From Pseudomonadota bacterium (GTDB taxonomy: Bacteria; Pseudomonadota; Alphaproteobacteria; Rhizobiales; Xanthobacteraceae), in assembly GCA_023388935.1 (NCBI GenBank), contig JAEWFG010000022.1, forward strand, positions 1 to 32,632: a DNA stretch of 32,632 nt, read 5' to 3'. Positions 18,039 through 27,600 of the stretch are shown here, one piece after another. The notes under the pieces were generated by a model that made no database searches, was not told the DNA's origin, and saw only the letters and a list, made by a program, of their open reading frames with translations. Within the stretch, counting starts at the first letter, position 1, and every line of letters begins with the position of its first letter. A program made the translations under genes and the position numbers.

Positions 18039-18155
18039 CTCAGAACGATCGCACTGCTGGCGCTGGCGGGATCGCCGGTGGCGCTGATCGCGGTCGGCAT
18101 CACGCTGCTGGCTGCGGTGAAGTTGCCGGTGGTGGTGACGATCGTGGCGGGGTAG
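18039..18155 (+). pseudogene. Decayed second AEC transporter gene
   Basis: The frame ending at TAG 18153-18155 reads RTIALLALAGSPVALIAVGI, then LLAAVKLPVVVTIVAG and stop. The first part matches KTIELLAQAGTPTALIALGI of the intact transporter, the second its LLAAVTLPVVVMIVAG; about 80 residues between them are missing. No start codon or upstream part remains. It sits just upstream of the DUF5131 gene. The rest of the 17912-18273 gap shows no other gene. Confidence 0.75.
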
Positions 18156-18273
18156 TCAGCCGCTCGCGTTGACTGCTGCGGCGTCAAGGTTGCCCTGTCG
18201 TCGCGTCGGGCGCTGTCCGCCAATCGCGAAATTTCCGATTCACAGATCCGTGCTATTCTGATTCAATGTCGCC

Positions 18274-19026
18274 ATGGCCGATACTTCCATCGAGTGGACT
18301 GATGCGACATGGAATCCGGTTGCCGGGTGCACGGTACTGACCGCCGGGTGCACAAACTGTTACGCCATGCGCATGGCAGCCCGGTTAGAGATGATGGGCC
18401 TCAAGAAATACAAAGGGCTCACACGCAAGAGCGGCGGCAGAGCGGTTTGGACTGGCACAATTCGCCTCGATGAGAAATCACTCGATGCGCCCCGAGCTTG
18501 GTCGAAACCGCGAAGAGTGTTCGTTAATTCAATGTCGGATCTCTTTCATCCCGACGTCCCCACGAACTTCATTCTGCGCGTGTGGAAGGTAATGCGGGAC
18601 ACTCCTCGTCATACGTATCAAATTTTGACGAAGCGCCCTGAGCACATGGCGGAAGTCCTTTCCGATCGCCGGTTCAGAGTTCTGCCAAACGTTTGGCTCG
18701 GCACGAGCGTCGAAAACGACAGAGTTTTGGAACGCCTTGATGCGCTCCGGGCTGTACGCGCGACGGTCCGATTTGTCTCCCTCGAACCGTTGATTGGCTC
18801 GGTAGCCGCAGCCGATCTAACTGACATCCATTGGGCCATTGTCGGAGGGGAGAGCGGGCCGCGCGCTCGCGAAATGAAACCAGAGTGGGTTGATGAAGTC
18901 GAGGCCATGTGCCGCCGCTCCGGGACGGCCTTCTTTTTCAAACAATGGGGCGGCAAAAACAAAAAAGCCGCCGGCCGACTGCTCCACGGGCGTACCTACG
19001 ACGCCATGCCGGCTTTGAGTATGTGA
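18274..19026 (+). CDS. DUF5131 protein (phage Gp37/Gp68 family, three-Cys motif)
   Basis: A 250-residue member of DUF5131, named after mycobacteriophage Gp37/Gp68. The hallmark is CTVLTAGCTNCYA, C-x6-C-x2-C (Cys19, Cys26, Cys29), resembling a radical-SAM iron-sulfur site. Other conserved pieces are VNSMSDLFHPDVP, ILTKRPEHM, VWLGTSVEN, RFVSLEPLIG, IVGGESGPRAREM and FFFKQWGG. The reaction is unknown. No Shine-Dalgarno precedes the ATG; a TATTCT at 18254-18259 suggests a very short leader. It overlaps the convergent TcmP gene by 31 bases. Base composition is less GC-rich than in the flanking genes, suggesting transfer. Confidence 0.9.
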   Translation: MADTSIEWTDATWNPVAGCTVLTAGCTNCYAMRMAARLEMMGLKKYKGLTRKSGGRAVWTGTIRLDEKSLDAPRAWSKPRRVFVNSMSDLFHPDVPTNFILRVWKVMRDTPRHTYQILTKRPEHMAEVLSDRRFRVLPNVWLGTSVENDRVLERLDALRAVRATVRFVSLEPLIGSVAAADLTDIHWAIVGGESGPRAREMKPEWVDEVEAMCRRSGTAFFFKQWGGKNKKAAGRLLHGRTYDAMPALSM

Positions 19027-19877
19027 TTTGCGACATCGCTAGCGAGGCGGATCGCCTTCGGATTTGAGATGCAGAAGAACAAGGAAAAGCGCTGAGGCCT
19101 TTCATGCAACGGCAAAGGCAACGGTTTTAGAACAGCCGCGAAGATTGTCTCAAGCCTCGCCCTTGCATAAGCCTCAAGCTCGGCAACATCTGCAGCGCGC
19201 TGTCTCGGCTCCTCGATTAGTCCATCGAATAGATCCTCTCGCACTATTTTTGGATACAGTTCCTTTTCCCATGCATCTGAACCAAACATGCGGGTGAGGG
19301 CAGCGCGTTTATGAGGATCCACATCCGCCAGCTCGCGGGTAGCCTGTCGGTAGAGGCCAGACAGCGGGAACAGGAACCAAACATCAATTGCCTTCGTGGC
19401 CGCCACTTTTTCAAGAGTCGACCATTCTAGCTGCATGCCGTAGGGATCGAGGAAGAGAACGGCACGCGTCGAACGCCAGCTGTTCGTTGCGATCAGCGAT
19501 TTTAGGGCTTCGTTCGCGTCGTTCTTTATGACGACGATCCGTCGATTTGGATGATTGGCCTTCAGCTCTTCCAATGCTGCAAAATAGGAGGGCTTGTTTT
19601 CGACAAAAACAATGAAGTTGAATGGCGGCTTTACGTCGATAGCGATACGAGCAGAACCTCGACGACGCTCGACTCGTTCAGGCTCTCCAGCATCAAGCAG
19701 GCTTGCTGGGCGTTGCTCGTGACGGACGGTTCGTGAACCTGTCCCGGCGAACGCATCAATGTACCAAAGTTCATCAAACTTGCCCCGAAGGGCTGTCGTA
19801 AAGAACCTCAAGTATTTCTCGACGATCGATAGCTTTAGTTCGGTGTGCTGGTCCCCGAATTCGTGATCGACTGGCAT
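18996..19877 (-). CDS. tcmP: Three-Cys-motif partner protein TcmP
   Basis: A 293-residue protein of the TcmP family, which is found beside three-Cys-motif proteins such as DUF5131. The N-terminus EFGDQHTELKLSIVEKYLRF and WYIDAFAGTGSR are family hallmarks. IDAFAGTG resembles an AdoMet-binding motif I, and LFLDPYGMQ resembles a DPPY-type motif IV of amino-methyltransferases; methylation activity is inference. I chose ATG 19877 because GAGGGGGGCGAGG lies just upstream; a GTG at 19919 would add 14 residues. It converges on and overlaps the DUF5131 gene. Base composition is also lower in GC than the core genes. Confidence 0.88.
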   Translation of the reverse strand: MPVDHEFGDQHTELKLSIVEKYLRFFTTALRGKFDELWYIDAFAGTGSRTVRHEQRPASLLDAGEPERVERRRGSARIAIDVKPPFNFIVFVENKPSYFAALEELKANHPNRRIVVIKNDANEALKSLIATNSWRSTRAVLFLDPYGMQLEWSTLEKVAATKAIDVWFLFPLSGLYRQATRELADVDPHKRAALTRMFGSDAWEKELYPKIVREDLFDGLIEEPRQRAADVAELEAYARARLETIFAAVLKPLPLPLHERPQRFSLFFCISNPKAIRLASDVANHILKAGMAS

Positions 19878-20309
19878 CAGCCTCGCCCCCCTCAACGATT
19901 CCCCCGCTCCTTCAACCACGAGTCGTTCTCGGCCCGCAATGCGGCCTTAGCGGCATGGTGACAGGCATCTGCCGTGCAGCAGTGACCTTAAAATGCAATT
20001 ACGACGACCTTTTCTAGCCGGCTGGCCGTGCGCCACAGCCCAATTAAGCCAAGCCGCAGGTTTGGTTGCCATTCAGTGATGTCTGCTTAAGTCATTGCCA
20101 TCGCTAGTGGACTTGGGTGGGACCGACGAACCGACCATTTCAATATTGAAAAGACACGCGAATTTCTGCTGCCTGCTGCGCATTTTGTAGACGGCTTTTG
20201 TATTTCCTGAACGTCAAATCACTCAGTCTAGCAGCAACAGAACTGAAGCTTTTGCTTTGCGTTCCAGAGGTAGATACTCTGCTAAACGCTATCCTCGCGG
20301 GAGGCGAAG
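19878..20309. other. AT-richer intergenic gap upstream of tcmP
   Basis: No supported gene. It carries a perfect 14-bp palindrome, TTTCAATATTGAAA (20138-20151). The sequence is markedly more AT-rich than the surroundings, consistent with acquired DNA. Promoters of tcmP (minus) and of the SnoaL-like gene (plus) should lie here, but I see no convincing -35/-10 pair. Confidence 0.5.
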
Positions 20310-20723
20310 ATGGGAAATCGCGAGACCATGCTCGAACCGATCCGGCAGGCTTACGCAGCGCGCGAGAGGGGCGACTTAGATGACCTGGTGGCAGCTTTCC
20401 ACCCTGACGCCGTGTTCACGCTGGTTGGAGATAGCAAGTCCCTCGAGGTAGCCGGCAGCGTTCAAGGTCATCGTGGACTGCGAGAGACGCTCGGTGGGTT
20501 CATTGCCACCTTTCAATTTGTAGAGCGCCAAGTCCTGAGCGAACTAGTTGAGGGAGACCGCGCTGCAGTGCACTCTCGTTTAGTTGTCCGATACAACCCG
20601 ACGAATGAAACGCGGACGACCGAGTGCCTCGACTTGCTAAAGTTTCAGGACGGAAAGATCATTGAGCTAGTCGAGTTTGCCGATACCGCACTTGTCCGAG
20701 ACATGATGTCCAGCGGCTCCTGA
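20310..20723 (+). CDS. SnoaL-like / NTF2-fold protein
   Basis: A 137-residue NTF2-fold protein of the SnoaL-like group. MLEPIRQAYAARERGDLDDL then VAAFHPDAVFTLVGD is the typical helix-strand opening, and GHRGLRETLGGFI and LVVRYNPTNETRTTECLDLL continue the cone-shaped fold. Members include isomerases, hydrolases and non-enzymatic proteins, so the role cannot be told. The start has GCGGGAGGCGAAG immediately upstream. It stands alone, plus strand, between the tcmP gap and the convergent acyltransferase gene. Confidence 0.82.
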   Translation: MGNRETMLEPIRQAYAARERGDLDDLVAAFHPDAVFTLVGDSKSLEVAGSVQGHRGLRETLGGFIATFQFVERQVLSELVEGDRAAVHSRLVVRYNPTNETRTTECLDLLKFQDGKIIELVEFADTALVRDMMSSGS

Positions 20724-20855
20724 CAGTGTTGCCCGCCTTCACGTCTCACGCCCCGCGCGCCGGCTCGATGAACTCTTGCTCCTCACGCCGACGTTCGGCC
20801 CGCGTTATCGTACCCACTGGCAGTGTGCGGGTGGTGCACGATTGCAGTTCGGCAG

Positions 20856-22964
20856 CTATTTCTTTGACGGCTCTCGCGGTGTCCTCTCTGCTTCAGCTCG
20901 TCCCTGCAAAGCTGACCTGAAGGCAGCATCGAACAAGCCCCGGTACTGAAGCGCATTGACGTTGGAAACGTGGGCTGTATCGCGGAAATTGGCTTGCCCG
21001 TTCCTGACCAGATAACACTCGTCGTGCTCGCAGACCACGGATTGCGGGTCCACCAGGACAAGTCGCGGGTTATCTCTGTGCTTCTCGAGAAGTCGAGAAA
21101 TTTCGGCACGGAGGCCGCTCATCGTCAGGCTCGGGTCGGCGTCCACCTTCCATTCATCGATCGCTTGACCGGCCCGAACCTGGTTTTCGATCCATCGCTG
21201 CGGCAGGTCGAAACCGATATTCAGCAAGGGCATGATCAGCACGACGGTCTTGCCGGAAGAAAGCAATTTGTCGATCAGCGAAGAAACCTCAAGGGCATTT
21301 CCCCAGTTGCCGCCAAGGACGACGATGCTCGGCTCAGTGTGGCTTTGCACGAGAGCCAGCGTGCTGCGATTGAATTCCCGGCACGGCTGCTGATCTGCGG
21401 AATTCCCGACGGGATCGTCAAGGAAGGGCCTGCATGCGCTCTGTGTCGCGATCAAGCCGTGGATCCCGTTGGCAAGCGCGGCAGAAGAGATTGGCTCGAG
21501 GTACTGGTTCGCGAACGAGTCTCCCCACAAGATTGCAGACGGCGTCCCCGCGACTTCCTCACTGCCGAAACTGCAATAAGTCTCCGAAGCCTTCTTGGCA
21601 GAGTTCGCGTTCCTGAAACACTCGTCCCGCGGCGTGTTGGTTCTCCGCGCCTCTTCGGCCGGCCGCAGATAGTCCGGCAGCCTGTTGGGGAAACCGTTGG
21701 TCAGGAACGCCAGCGCAGTGAAACCGAGAAGCAACGCAAATGCTGCACCAGAACCGGTCAAAAGCCGGCGCGGCGTCCAGAAGTCCCGCCGCGTTCTGAA
21801 CGGTTGCTCCACGTAACGATAGCAGACGATGCTGATCGCAAGCGTCGCCAGCACCATCAGCACCTTCTGTGTGGCATCGACGCGATATCCGCGCAAGGAC
21901 AGCCAACCAAGTGCGAAGACCCAGATCGGCCAATGCCAGAGGTAGATCGAGTAGGACCAGTCGCCCAATCGCTGAATGCCCGACATCCCGAGCAAACTCG
22001 TTTCCCCGATCCATTGTCGCGCTCCGACTATCATCGTTGCGCCGAGGATCGGCAGGATCGTGAGCACACCTGGCCATCGCGATTCTGGGAGGGGATAGAC
22101 CATGCAACCGACGACCAGCAGCCAGCCTGCAGCAGCGATCGTCCGCGTCTCGAGCCATGGAATTTTGCGACCACCCTCAAATCGTCGCCTGATCTCCGCG
22201 GCAGCGATCAATCCGCCGGCCAATGGCTCCCAGGCTCTCGCACGCAAGGAGAAAAACGAGGAGCCCATTGCGTCGCTGTAGCTCTGCCACAAGCACCACG
22301 CCAAGGAGAGGACGGCCACGACCTGAATCGTCGTTGTCACGGCGCTGATCCCGGACTTCGAGCGGGAGCCGAGACGCCAGACGAGCGATACAACCAAAGG
22401 CATCCAGATGTAGAACTGCCACTCCACCGAAAGGGACCAGGTGTGCAGGAGAGGCTTGGTCTGGGCGGCCATGGCGAAGTAGCCATTGTCACTATCGAAA
22501 GCAAAATTGGAGACGAATGTCAGCGCGGACAACGCCTGTAGCAGGTGCTTCAGATATTCGCGTGGCAAGGTCAAAAACCAGCCGGCGACGACCGACGACA
22601 GGACCATGACTGCAAGCGCAGGACAGATGCGCCGCATCCGCATCATCGTGAAATGACGGAAGGAAAACCGACCCAAAGCGAGTTCGGCCAACACCTTACC
22701 CGTCATCAGATAGCCGGTTATCACGAGGAAGACGTCGACGCCGACAAATCCGCCGGCGAACCCCGCTATCTGGAAGTGATAGCCAACGACAGCGGCGACC
22801 GAAAGCGCGCGCAGAGCGTTGATATCCAGGCGGAAGGCGCCGGCGTCGCGCTCCACTCCCGGAGACGGCGGACGAAAGCTCAAAAGCGACGTGCGCCCGC
22901 CGAATGGTGCAGCCGGCGAAGTGCCCTGCCGCACCTGCGGTTGAGCGTCAAACAAAGAAGACAA
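20856..22964 (-). CDS. OafA/YrhL-type membrane O-acyltransferase with SGNH domain
   Basis: A 702-residue protein with an N-terminal acyltransferase-3 domain of about ten membrane helices (residues 45-400) and a C-terminal periplasmic SGNH domain (about 430-680). Arg52 and His63 lie in LRALSVAAVVGYHF, followed by GFVGVDVFLVITGYLMTGK, all typical. The SGNH part has ILWGDSFANQYL (Ser block) and DTAHVSNVNALQY (Asp-His). Such proteins O-acetylate surface polysaccharides. The substrate is unknown, and no polysaccharide cluster is visible. The start at 22964 is a TTG; a GTG at the tenth codon after it (VRQGTSP) is an alternative. No ATG occurs before the membrane domain. Confidence 0.9.
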   Translation of the reverse strand: MSSLFDAQPQVRQGTSPAAPFGGRTSLLSFRPPSPGVERDAGAFRLDINALRALSVAAVVGYHFQIAGFAGGFVGVDVFLVITGYLMTGKVLAELALGRFSFRHFTMMRMRRICPALAVMVLSSVVAGWFLTLPREYLKHLLQALSALTFVSNFAFDSDNGYFAMAAQTKPLLHTWSLSVEWQFYIWMPLVVSLVWRLGSRSKSGISAVTTTIQVVAVLSLAWCLWQSYSDAMGSSFFSLRARAWEPLAGGLIAAAEIRRRFEGGRKIPWLETRTIAAAGWLLVVGCMVYPLPESRWPGVLTILPILGATMIVGARQWIGETSLLGMSGIQRLGDWSYSIYLWHWPIWVFALGWLSLRGYRVDATQKVLMVLATLAISIVCYRYVEQPFRTRRDFWTPRRLLTGSGAAFALLLGFTALAFLTNGFPNRLPDYLRPAEEARRTNTPRDECFRNANSAKKASETYCSFGSEEVAGTPSAILWGDSFANQYLEPISSAALANGIHGLIATQSACRPFLDDPVGNSADQQPCREFNRSTLALVQSHTEPSIVVLGGNWGNALEVSSLIDKLLSSGKTVVLIMPLLNIGFDLPQRWIENQVRAGQAIDEWKVDADPSLTMSGLRAEISRLLEKHRDNPRLVLVDPQSVVCEHDECYLVRNGQANFRDTAHVSNVNALQYRGLFDAAFRSALQGRAEAERTPREPSKK

Positions 22965-23235
22965 GTGAGGTCCCCGGGGCCTTTGCGAATGTCGGTAGAG
23001 TATAGAGTGTCCGGTGCAACCCCGACAACGGCAGCGTTATTGGCACCACCATCCCGCCTTTCCACCGCGTGGCGCCGAGACAACTCGAAGGTTCGAATTC
23101 CGCAGCGGGCTTTTGCCGTCAACGGCAAGCTGGGAGTGATGGCGACGAGGCGGGCAGCCCTGGACCGGGGCTGAGACTCGGTTAAAACCTGGTGATGGGA
23201 CCGTTGCAGCTTTGCGGCTAATTCATTGCCGGCGC

Positions 23236-23312
23236 TGGTACAGTTGGGTGGGCTCGAACCACCGACCTCCTGTTCCACAGACAGGCGCTCTAACCAACTG
23301 AGCTACAACTGC
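23236..23312 (-). tRNA. tRNA-His (GTG)
   Basis: A 77-base cloverleaf including an encoded CCA. Acceptor GCAGTTG pairs with CAACTGT (G1-U72 wobble), the D arm contains AGCTCAGTTGGTTAGAGC, the anticodon stem CCTGT/ACAGG encloses CTGTGGA with anticodon GUG, and the T arm has GGTTCGAGCC. There is no G at -1 facing a C73; the discriminator is A73. This is the alphaproteobacterial form of tRNA-His. The 22965-23235 stretch downstream holds no gene. Confidence 0.95.
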
Positions 23313-23459
23313 ATCCTTGCGAGCCGCCGCAGGGCGGGCCTTGCACAGGCCGGCGACCTAAGGGGGGCTGGACGGGGCGGAAACTAGGTGCAACGGCCTG
23401 CTTTGGCAAGGCCGCAAAACCCTGAAATCGCCGACTTAAGCAACGTTATTTCCAGAACA

Positions 23460-23487
23460 AAACCCGGGCCCTGGGGGTCCGGGTTTC
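23460..23487 (-). terminator. Terminator of the phasin gene
   Basis: On the minus strand AAACCCGG and CCGGGTTT pair around an 11-base loop that can extend the stem, followed by TGTT. It lies about 25 bases after the phasin stop. Confidence 0.7.
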
Positions 23488-23511
23488 TTGACGCAAAACC
23501 GCTCGATTGGA

Positions 23512-23946
23512 TCAGGCGGCGGGCTTGTAGAGCTTCGAGGCGCTGGCCTTGATCGGCTCGGCGGTCTCGGCGGCAACGCGCTGGCCGATCTCGGCGAGTT
23601 CCTTGGCCTGCGTCTGGAAGGTCTCGAACTGCTTGCGGGCGTGGCCGGTCCACAGCGTCATCGCCTCCGACGGCGACTTGGTGCCGAGCAGCTCCTGGGC
23701 GAAGTCCAGATGGGCGCTGGTGTTGGCCTTCATGAATTCCATCAGCTTGGCGGTGTACTCGCTCGCGCCCTTGCTGGCGCAGGTGAACACGGCCTCGATG
23801 GTGCCGTTCTGGCTTTCGGCAGCGTCCTTGAATTTCGCGTAGCTCTCCCGGGCCTGCGAAACGCCCTTTTCGGCGAACGCGCGCATCTGCTCGGGAACCT
23901 CGAACGGAATGATCGAGGCAGAGAATGGATCAGTCGCACCTGTCAT
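23512..23946 (-). CDS. Phasin family protein
   Basis: A 144-residue phasin, a coat protein of polyhydroxyalkanoate granules. The Phasin_2 pattern is visible: PFEVPEQMRAFAEKGVSQAR, YAKFKDAAESQNGTIEAVFT, then helical sequence with WTGHARKQFETFQTQAKELA. The protein is almost entirely helical with Ala-rich amphipathic repeats. ATG 23946 (MTGATDPFSAS) follows GTGAGGAT; the frame's upstream extension has no phasin similarity. No PHB synthase genes are nearby, which is common. Confidence 0.9.
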   Translation of the reverse strand: MTGATDPFSASIIPFEVPEQMRAFAEKGVSQARESYAKFKDAAESQNGTIEAVFTCASKGASEYTAKLMEFMKANTSAHLDFAQELLGTKSPSEAMTLWTGHARKQFETFQTQAKELAEIGQRVAAETAEPIKASASKLYKPAA

Positions 23947-24289
23947 GGTTATCCTCACGCTAAAGAAGAATGGAGTGAGCCTTCTGGCGCGCCCGCCGGC
24001 CCCCATCTGGGCCTCAAATTCAGCGGGTACGAAGACTGGAAACCCGAAACAACGAGATGGCTCTCCCAGCACCCCGTAATATCACTGGCATCATGTCAAC
24101 ATTGTGCATCGCAACGCGTCCTGAAGTGCGTCGCGATAATTTAATCTCGGCCAGGATGAGGTTCCGGACCGGGGACCCATGGTTGAGGTATTTTGATGCC
24201 GGAAACCTGGCAATGGCGGCGCTTCTTATCCTCCCGCACAAGCGTAGGGCTCTCGCTCTTGACGGTTGAGAAGCTGCCGACCGTGCTCG

Positions 24290-24417
24290 GCCTGCATGGT
24301 TCGAGACGCCCGCTGCGGCGGGCTCCTCACCATGAGGGTCTGATAGCTCGCCGCGAAACGTGACCTCATCCTGAGGGCCCGCCGTAGGCGGGCGTCTCGA
24401 AGGATGGCTGCAGGCAA
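24290..24417. repeat. Nested inverted repeat (TTCGAGACGCCCGC family)
   Basis: TTCGAGACGCCCGC (24300-24313) pairs perfectly with GCGGGCGTCTCGAA (24388-24401). GCCTGCA at the far left and TGCAGGC at the far right extend the outer arms. Inside are GCCCGCTGCGGCGGGC-type and CCTCACCATGAGG-type smaller hairpins. The rest of the 23947-24624 gap shows no gene that I can support. Confidence 0.8.
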
Positions 24418-24624
24418 GATCAGCTGTCAACGCGACCGCCAGTAGGACGAGAGGCCGCGTGTGAATCCTGCGGACGCAGCCGAGCTGCGGCTTGCGAGTT
24501 CGGCCGCATTAAGGTTATCGCGGCTTTGGGCCGTCCCTCATGGGCCGGGCCGTGGACCTGCCCGCGCCCGCGCGCGATACTAACCCTTTCTTAAGGCTGT
24601 CATTCCCGGCAGCGTGCCCACCTG

Positions 24625-27600
24625 ATGCGTGACAGCGAGACACAAGCCGGTCGAATGAATGGTTCGGATTTCCAGTTGCGGGGCATAGCCGATCCGCGGC
24701 TCGCCGTGCACGCGACCTCTCCGCTGCCCGCCTGGCTCTGGTCGATCGACGGCACGCGCGTGCTGTGGGCCAATCCGGTCGGCGCAAAGCTGTTCGGCGC
24801 AACTGATGCCGCCGCGCTGTCGGAAAAGACGTTCGGGCCGGCGGATGCGCATCGCCGCCAGGTCGCCCGGCTCGCCCGCCGGCTGCCCGCCAGCGGCGCT
24901 ATCAGGCTCGAACGGCTGCGCGGCTTCGGCGCTGCGCTCGGCAGCCTGATGACCTGCGCCTGCGCGCGGCTCGACTTTGCCGATGGCGGCCATTGCAGAT
25001 CCGGCGTGCTCGTCACGGCGATGGATCCGATCGGCCGCGCCATGCCGCTGACCGAGCGCCTGCACCGCCTCGTCGACGGCGCGAAGGTGCCGATGGCCGC
25101 GTTCGCGCCCAACGGCCTGTTCGTCGGTGCGAGCGAGGCGGCCCGTCCCCTGCTCGGCTTCCGCGATCTCGGCGAGGCCGGCCTCGACCAGGCGCTCAGC
25201 GATGCGCTCGCCCAAGGCCGTGTCGAGACGCCGATCGGCATCGGCCAGATGGTGCTGCAACGGGTCGGCCAGGGTGCCGATGTCGGCCTGGTGGCCCTGA
25301 TCGAGCCTGCCGCTCGGCAAGCCGCAGCGGCTGCGACGGATGCCGCACCTGAATCTCCGGTTGAAAACCCGCCGGAAGCCATCATGTCGCCTCAGGCCGC
25401 GCCGATCACGGCCGGCATGGTCGAGCCGCCGTCGGACCAGGCAGGGCCTCCGCGCCAGCATCCGTTGCGCTTCCTGTGGCAGATGGATGCGCAGGGGCGC
25501 TTTGTGCTCGGCTCCGACGAGTTCATCCGCCTGATGGGCGCGCACACCGCAGCCGGCTTCGGCCGCGGCTTCGGCCGCTCTTGGCGCGAGATCGCCGACG
25601 ACTTTTCGCTCGATCCTGATGGCCGCGTCGCGGAGGCGCTTGCCAGCCAGGACACCTGGGCCGGGATCACCGTGAACTGGCCGGCCGATGGCGACGAGCA
25701 TTTGCCGGTCGAGCTCGCGGGTCTGCCGGTCTACGATCGCGAGCGCAACTTTGCGGGCTTCAAGGGCTTCGGCGTCTGCCGCGATCTCGACGGCCTCAAC
25801 CGGCTCGACGCGCTCCGGCGCTACGAGCTGCTGGTCGCGCCGCCGGTGCCGCAGAGCCTGTCCGCCGACGTCGTCGAGCCCGATCCCAAGTCCGAGCCGG
25901 AGGTCAAGCCCGCCGCAGAGGCTCCGCCTCCACCAATCGAGCCGCTCCTATTCGAGCCCGAAGCTGAACTGCCCGAACCGACAGCCGAAGCGAATTCACA
26001 TCCAACCGAGCCGGAAACGCCCGTGGAAACGCCGCCCCCCAATGTCGTGCCGTTCCGTCCGCCCGGCGATACGAGATCGCCGACGCTGACGCCCGTCGAG
26101 AACAGCGCGTTCAACGAGCTCGCCCGGCAACTGGCGGAGCGTCTCGAACGCGAGCGAGAGACGATCGCTTCCGTCACTTCCGAGCCGCCGGCGGCGGAGA
26201 TCACACCCGAGCCAGCGACGCCGGAGCCTGAGGCACCACACGCGCCCGCCGAATGGCTCACCGAACCCGCACCGCCCGTGCACGGCCACAGCGCGCGCGA
26301 CCGCGCGCTGCTCGACCTGATGCCGACGGGCATCCTGATCTATCGTCTCGACCGCCTGCTCTACGCCAACCCCGCCTTCCTCGCGCGCATGGGCTATACA
26401 AGCATGCACGCGCTGGAGCATGCCGGCGGGCTCGATGCGCTCCATGTCGGACCGGGCGTGTCGCTGGCCAGCAGCACGTCGCAGGCCGGCACGCCGGTGA
26501 CGATCAGCGCTGCGATCGCGAACGGCGAGCAACCGCTTGCGACGACCGAAGCGCAGCTGCACACCATCGACTGGGACGGCGAGAGTGCGCATGCGCTGAT
26601 CTGCGCGCTTCCGCAGGCTGCAACCGCTGTCGCTGCGCCTGTGTTCGTCGAGCACGTCGTCACCGAGTCCCTGGCAACAATCCCTGACGCACCCGAGCCC
26701 GAAGCGGGCGACGCCGATGCGGAGGATCTCGCTGCGATCCTCGACACCACGGCCGAAGGCATCGTCATGTTCGATGCCGATGGCAACATCCACGCCTGCA
26801 ACCGCAGCGCGGAGGCGCTGTTCGGCTATGACGGCGAAGCGTTGATGCAGCAGAATCTGGTGACGCTGTTTGCGCCCGAGAGCCAGCATGTCGTCATCGA
26901 CTATCTCAACAGCCTGAAGAGCCAGGACATCGCGAGCCTGCTCGACCACGGCCGCGAGGTGCTGGGGCGCGAGAAGAAGGGCGGCGTCATTCCGCTCGCC
27001 ATGATCATGGGCCGCACCCGGCCCGACCGCCCGAACTTCTTTGCCGTGTTCCGCGACCTCTCGCAGAGCAAGAAGGGCGAGAGCGAGCTGAAGCAGGCCC
27101 GCCGTCTCGCCCACGGAGCAGCCAATGCCAAGGCCGACATGCTGGCGCGGATCAGCCACGAGATCCGCACGCCGCTCAACGCCATCATCGGTTTCGCCGA
27201 GGTGATGATCTCCGAGCGCTTCGGCTCGCTCGGCAACGAGCGCTACGGCGAATACATGAAGGACATCCGTGCCTCCGGCGAACGCGTGATCGCGATCATC
27301 GATGATCTCTTGGAGCTGTCGCGGATCGAGACCGGCAAGCTCGACCTCAACTTCGCCAACCTCAACCTCAATGATCTCGTCGAAGCCTGCGTCATGGTCT
27401 TGCAGCCGCAGGCCAACCGCGAGCGCATCATCATCCGCACCTCGCTCGGGCATGCGCTGCCGCAGGTGACGGCGGACGCGCGCGCCATGCGGCAGATCAC
27501 CATGAACCTGGTCTCGAACTCGATCCGGCTTGCGAGCGCCGGCGGCCAGGTCATCGTCTCCACCGCGCTCAACGACCGCGGCGAGGTGTGCTTGCGCATC

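Noticed and set aside
20970..22541. 523-codon plus-strand frame opposite the acyltransferase
   Set aside because: No recognisable domain, and the minus strand carries conserved acyltransferase and SGNH motifs throughout.
23050..23150. Possible tRNA fragment (GGTTCGAATTCC) or att site near tRNA-His
   Set aside because: The flanking bases do not form a T stem, and no direct repeat of the tRNA-His 3' end was found.
22880..23278. 132-codon minus-strand frame before the acyltransferase
   Set aside because: Its first residues are a translation of the tRNA-His gene, a well-known spurious type.
24020..24430. 136-codon minus-strand frame and a 70-codon plus-strand frame next to it
   Set aside because: The long frame runs through the inverted repeat at 24290-24417 and has no domain; both look non-coding.
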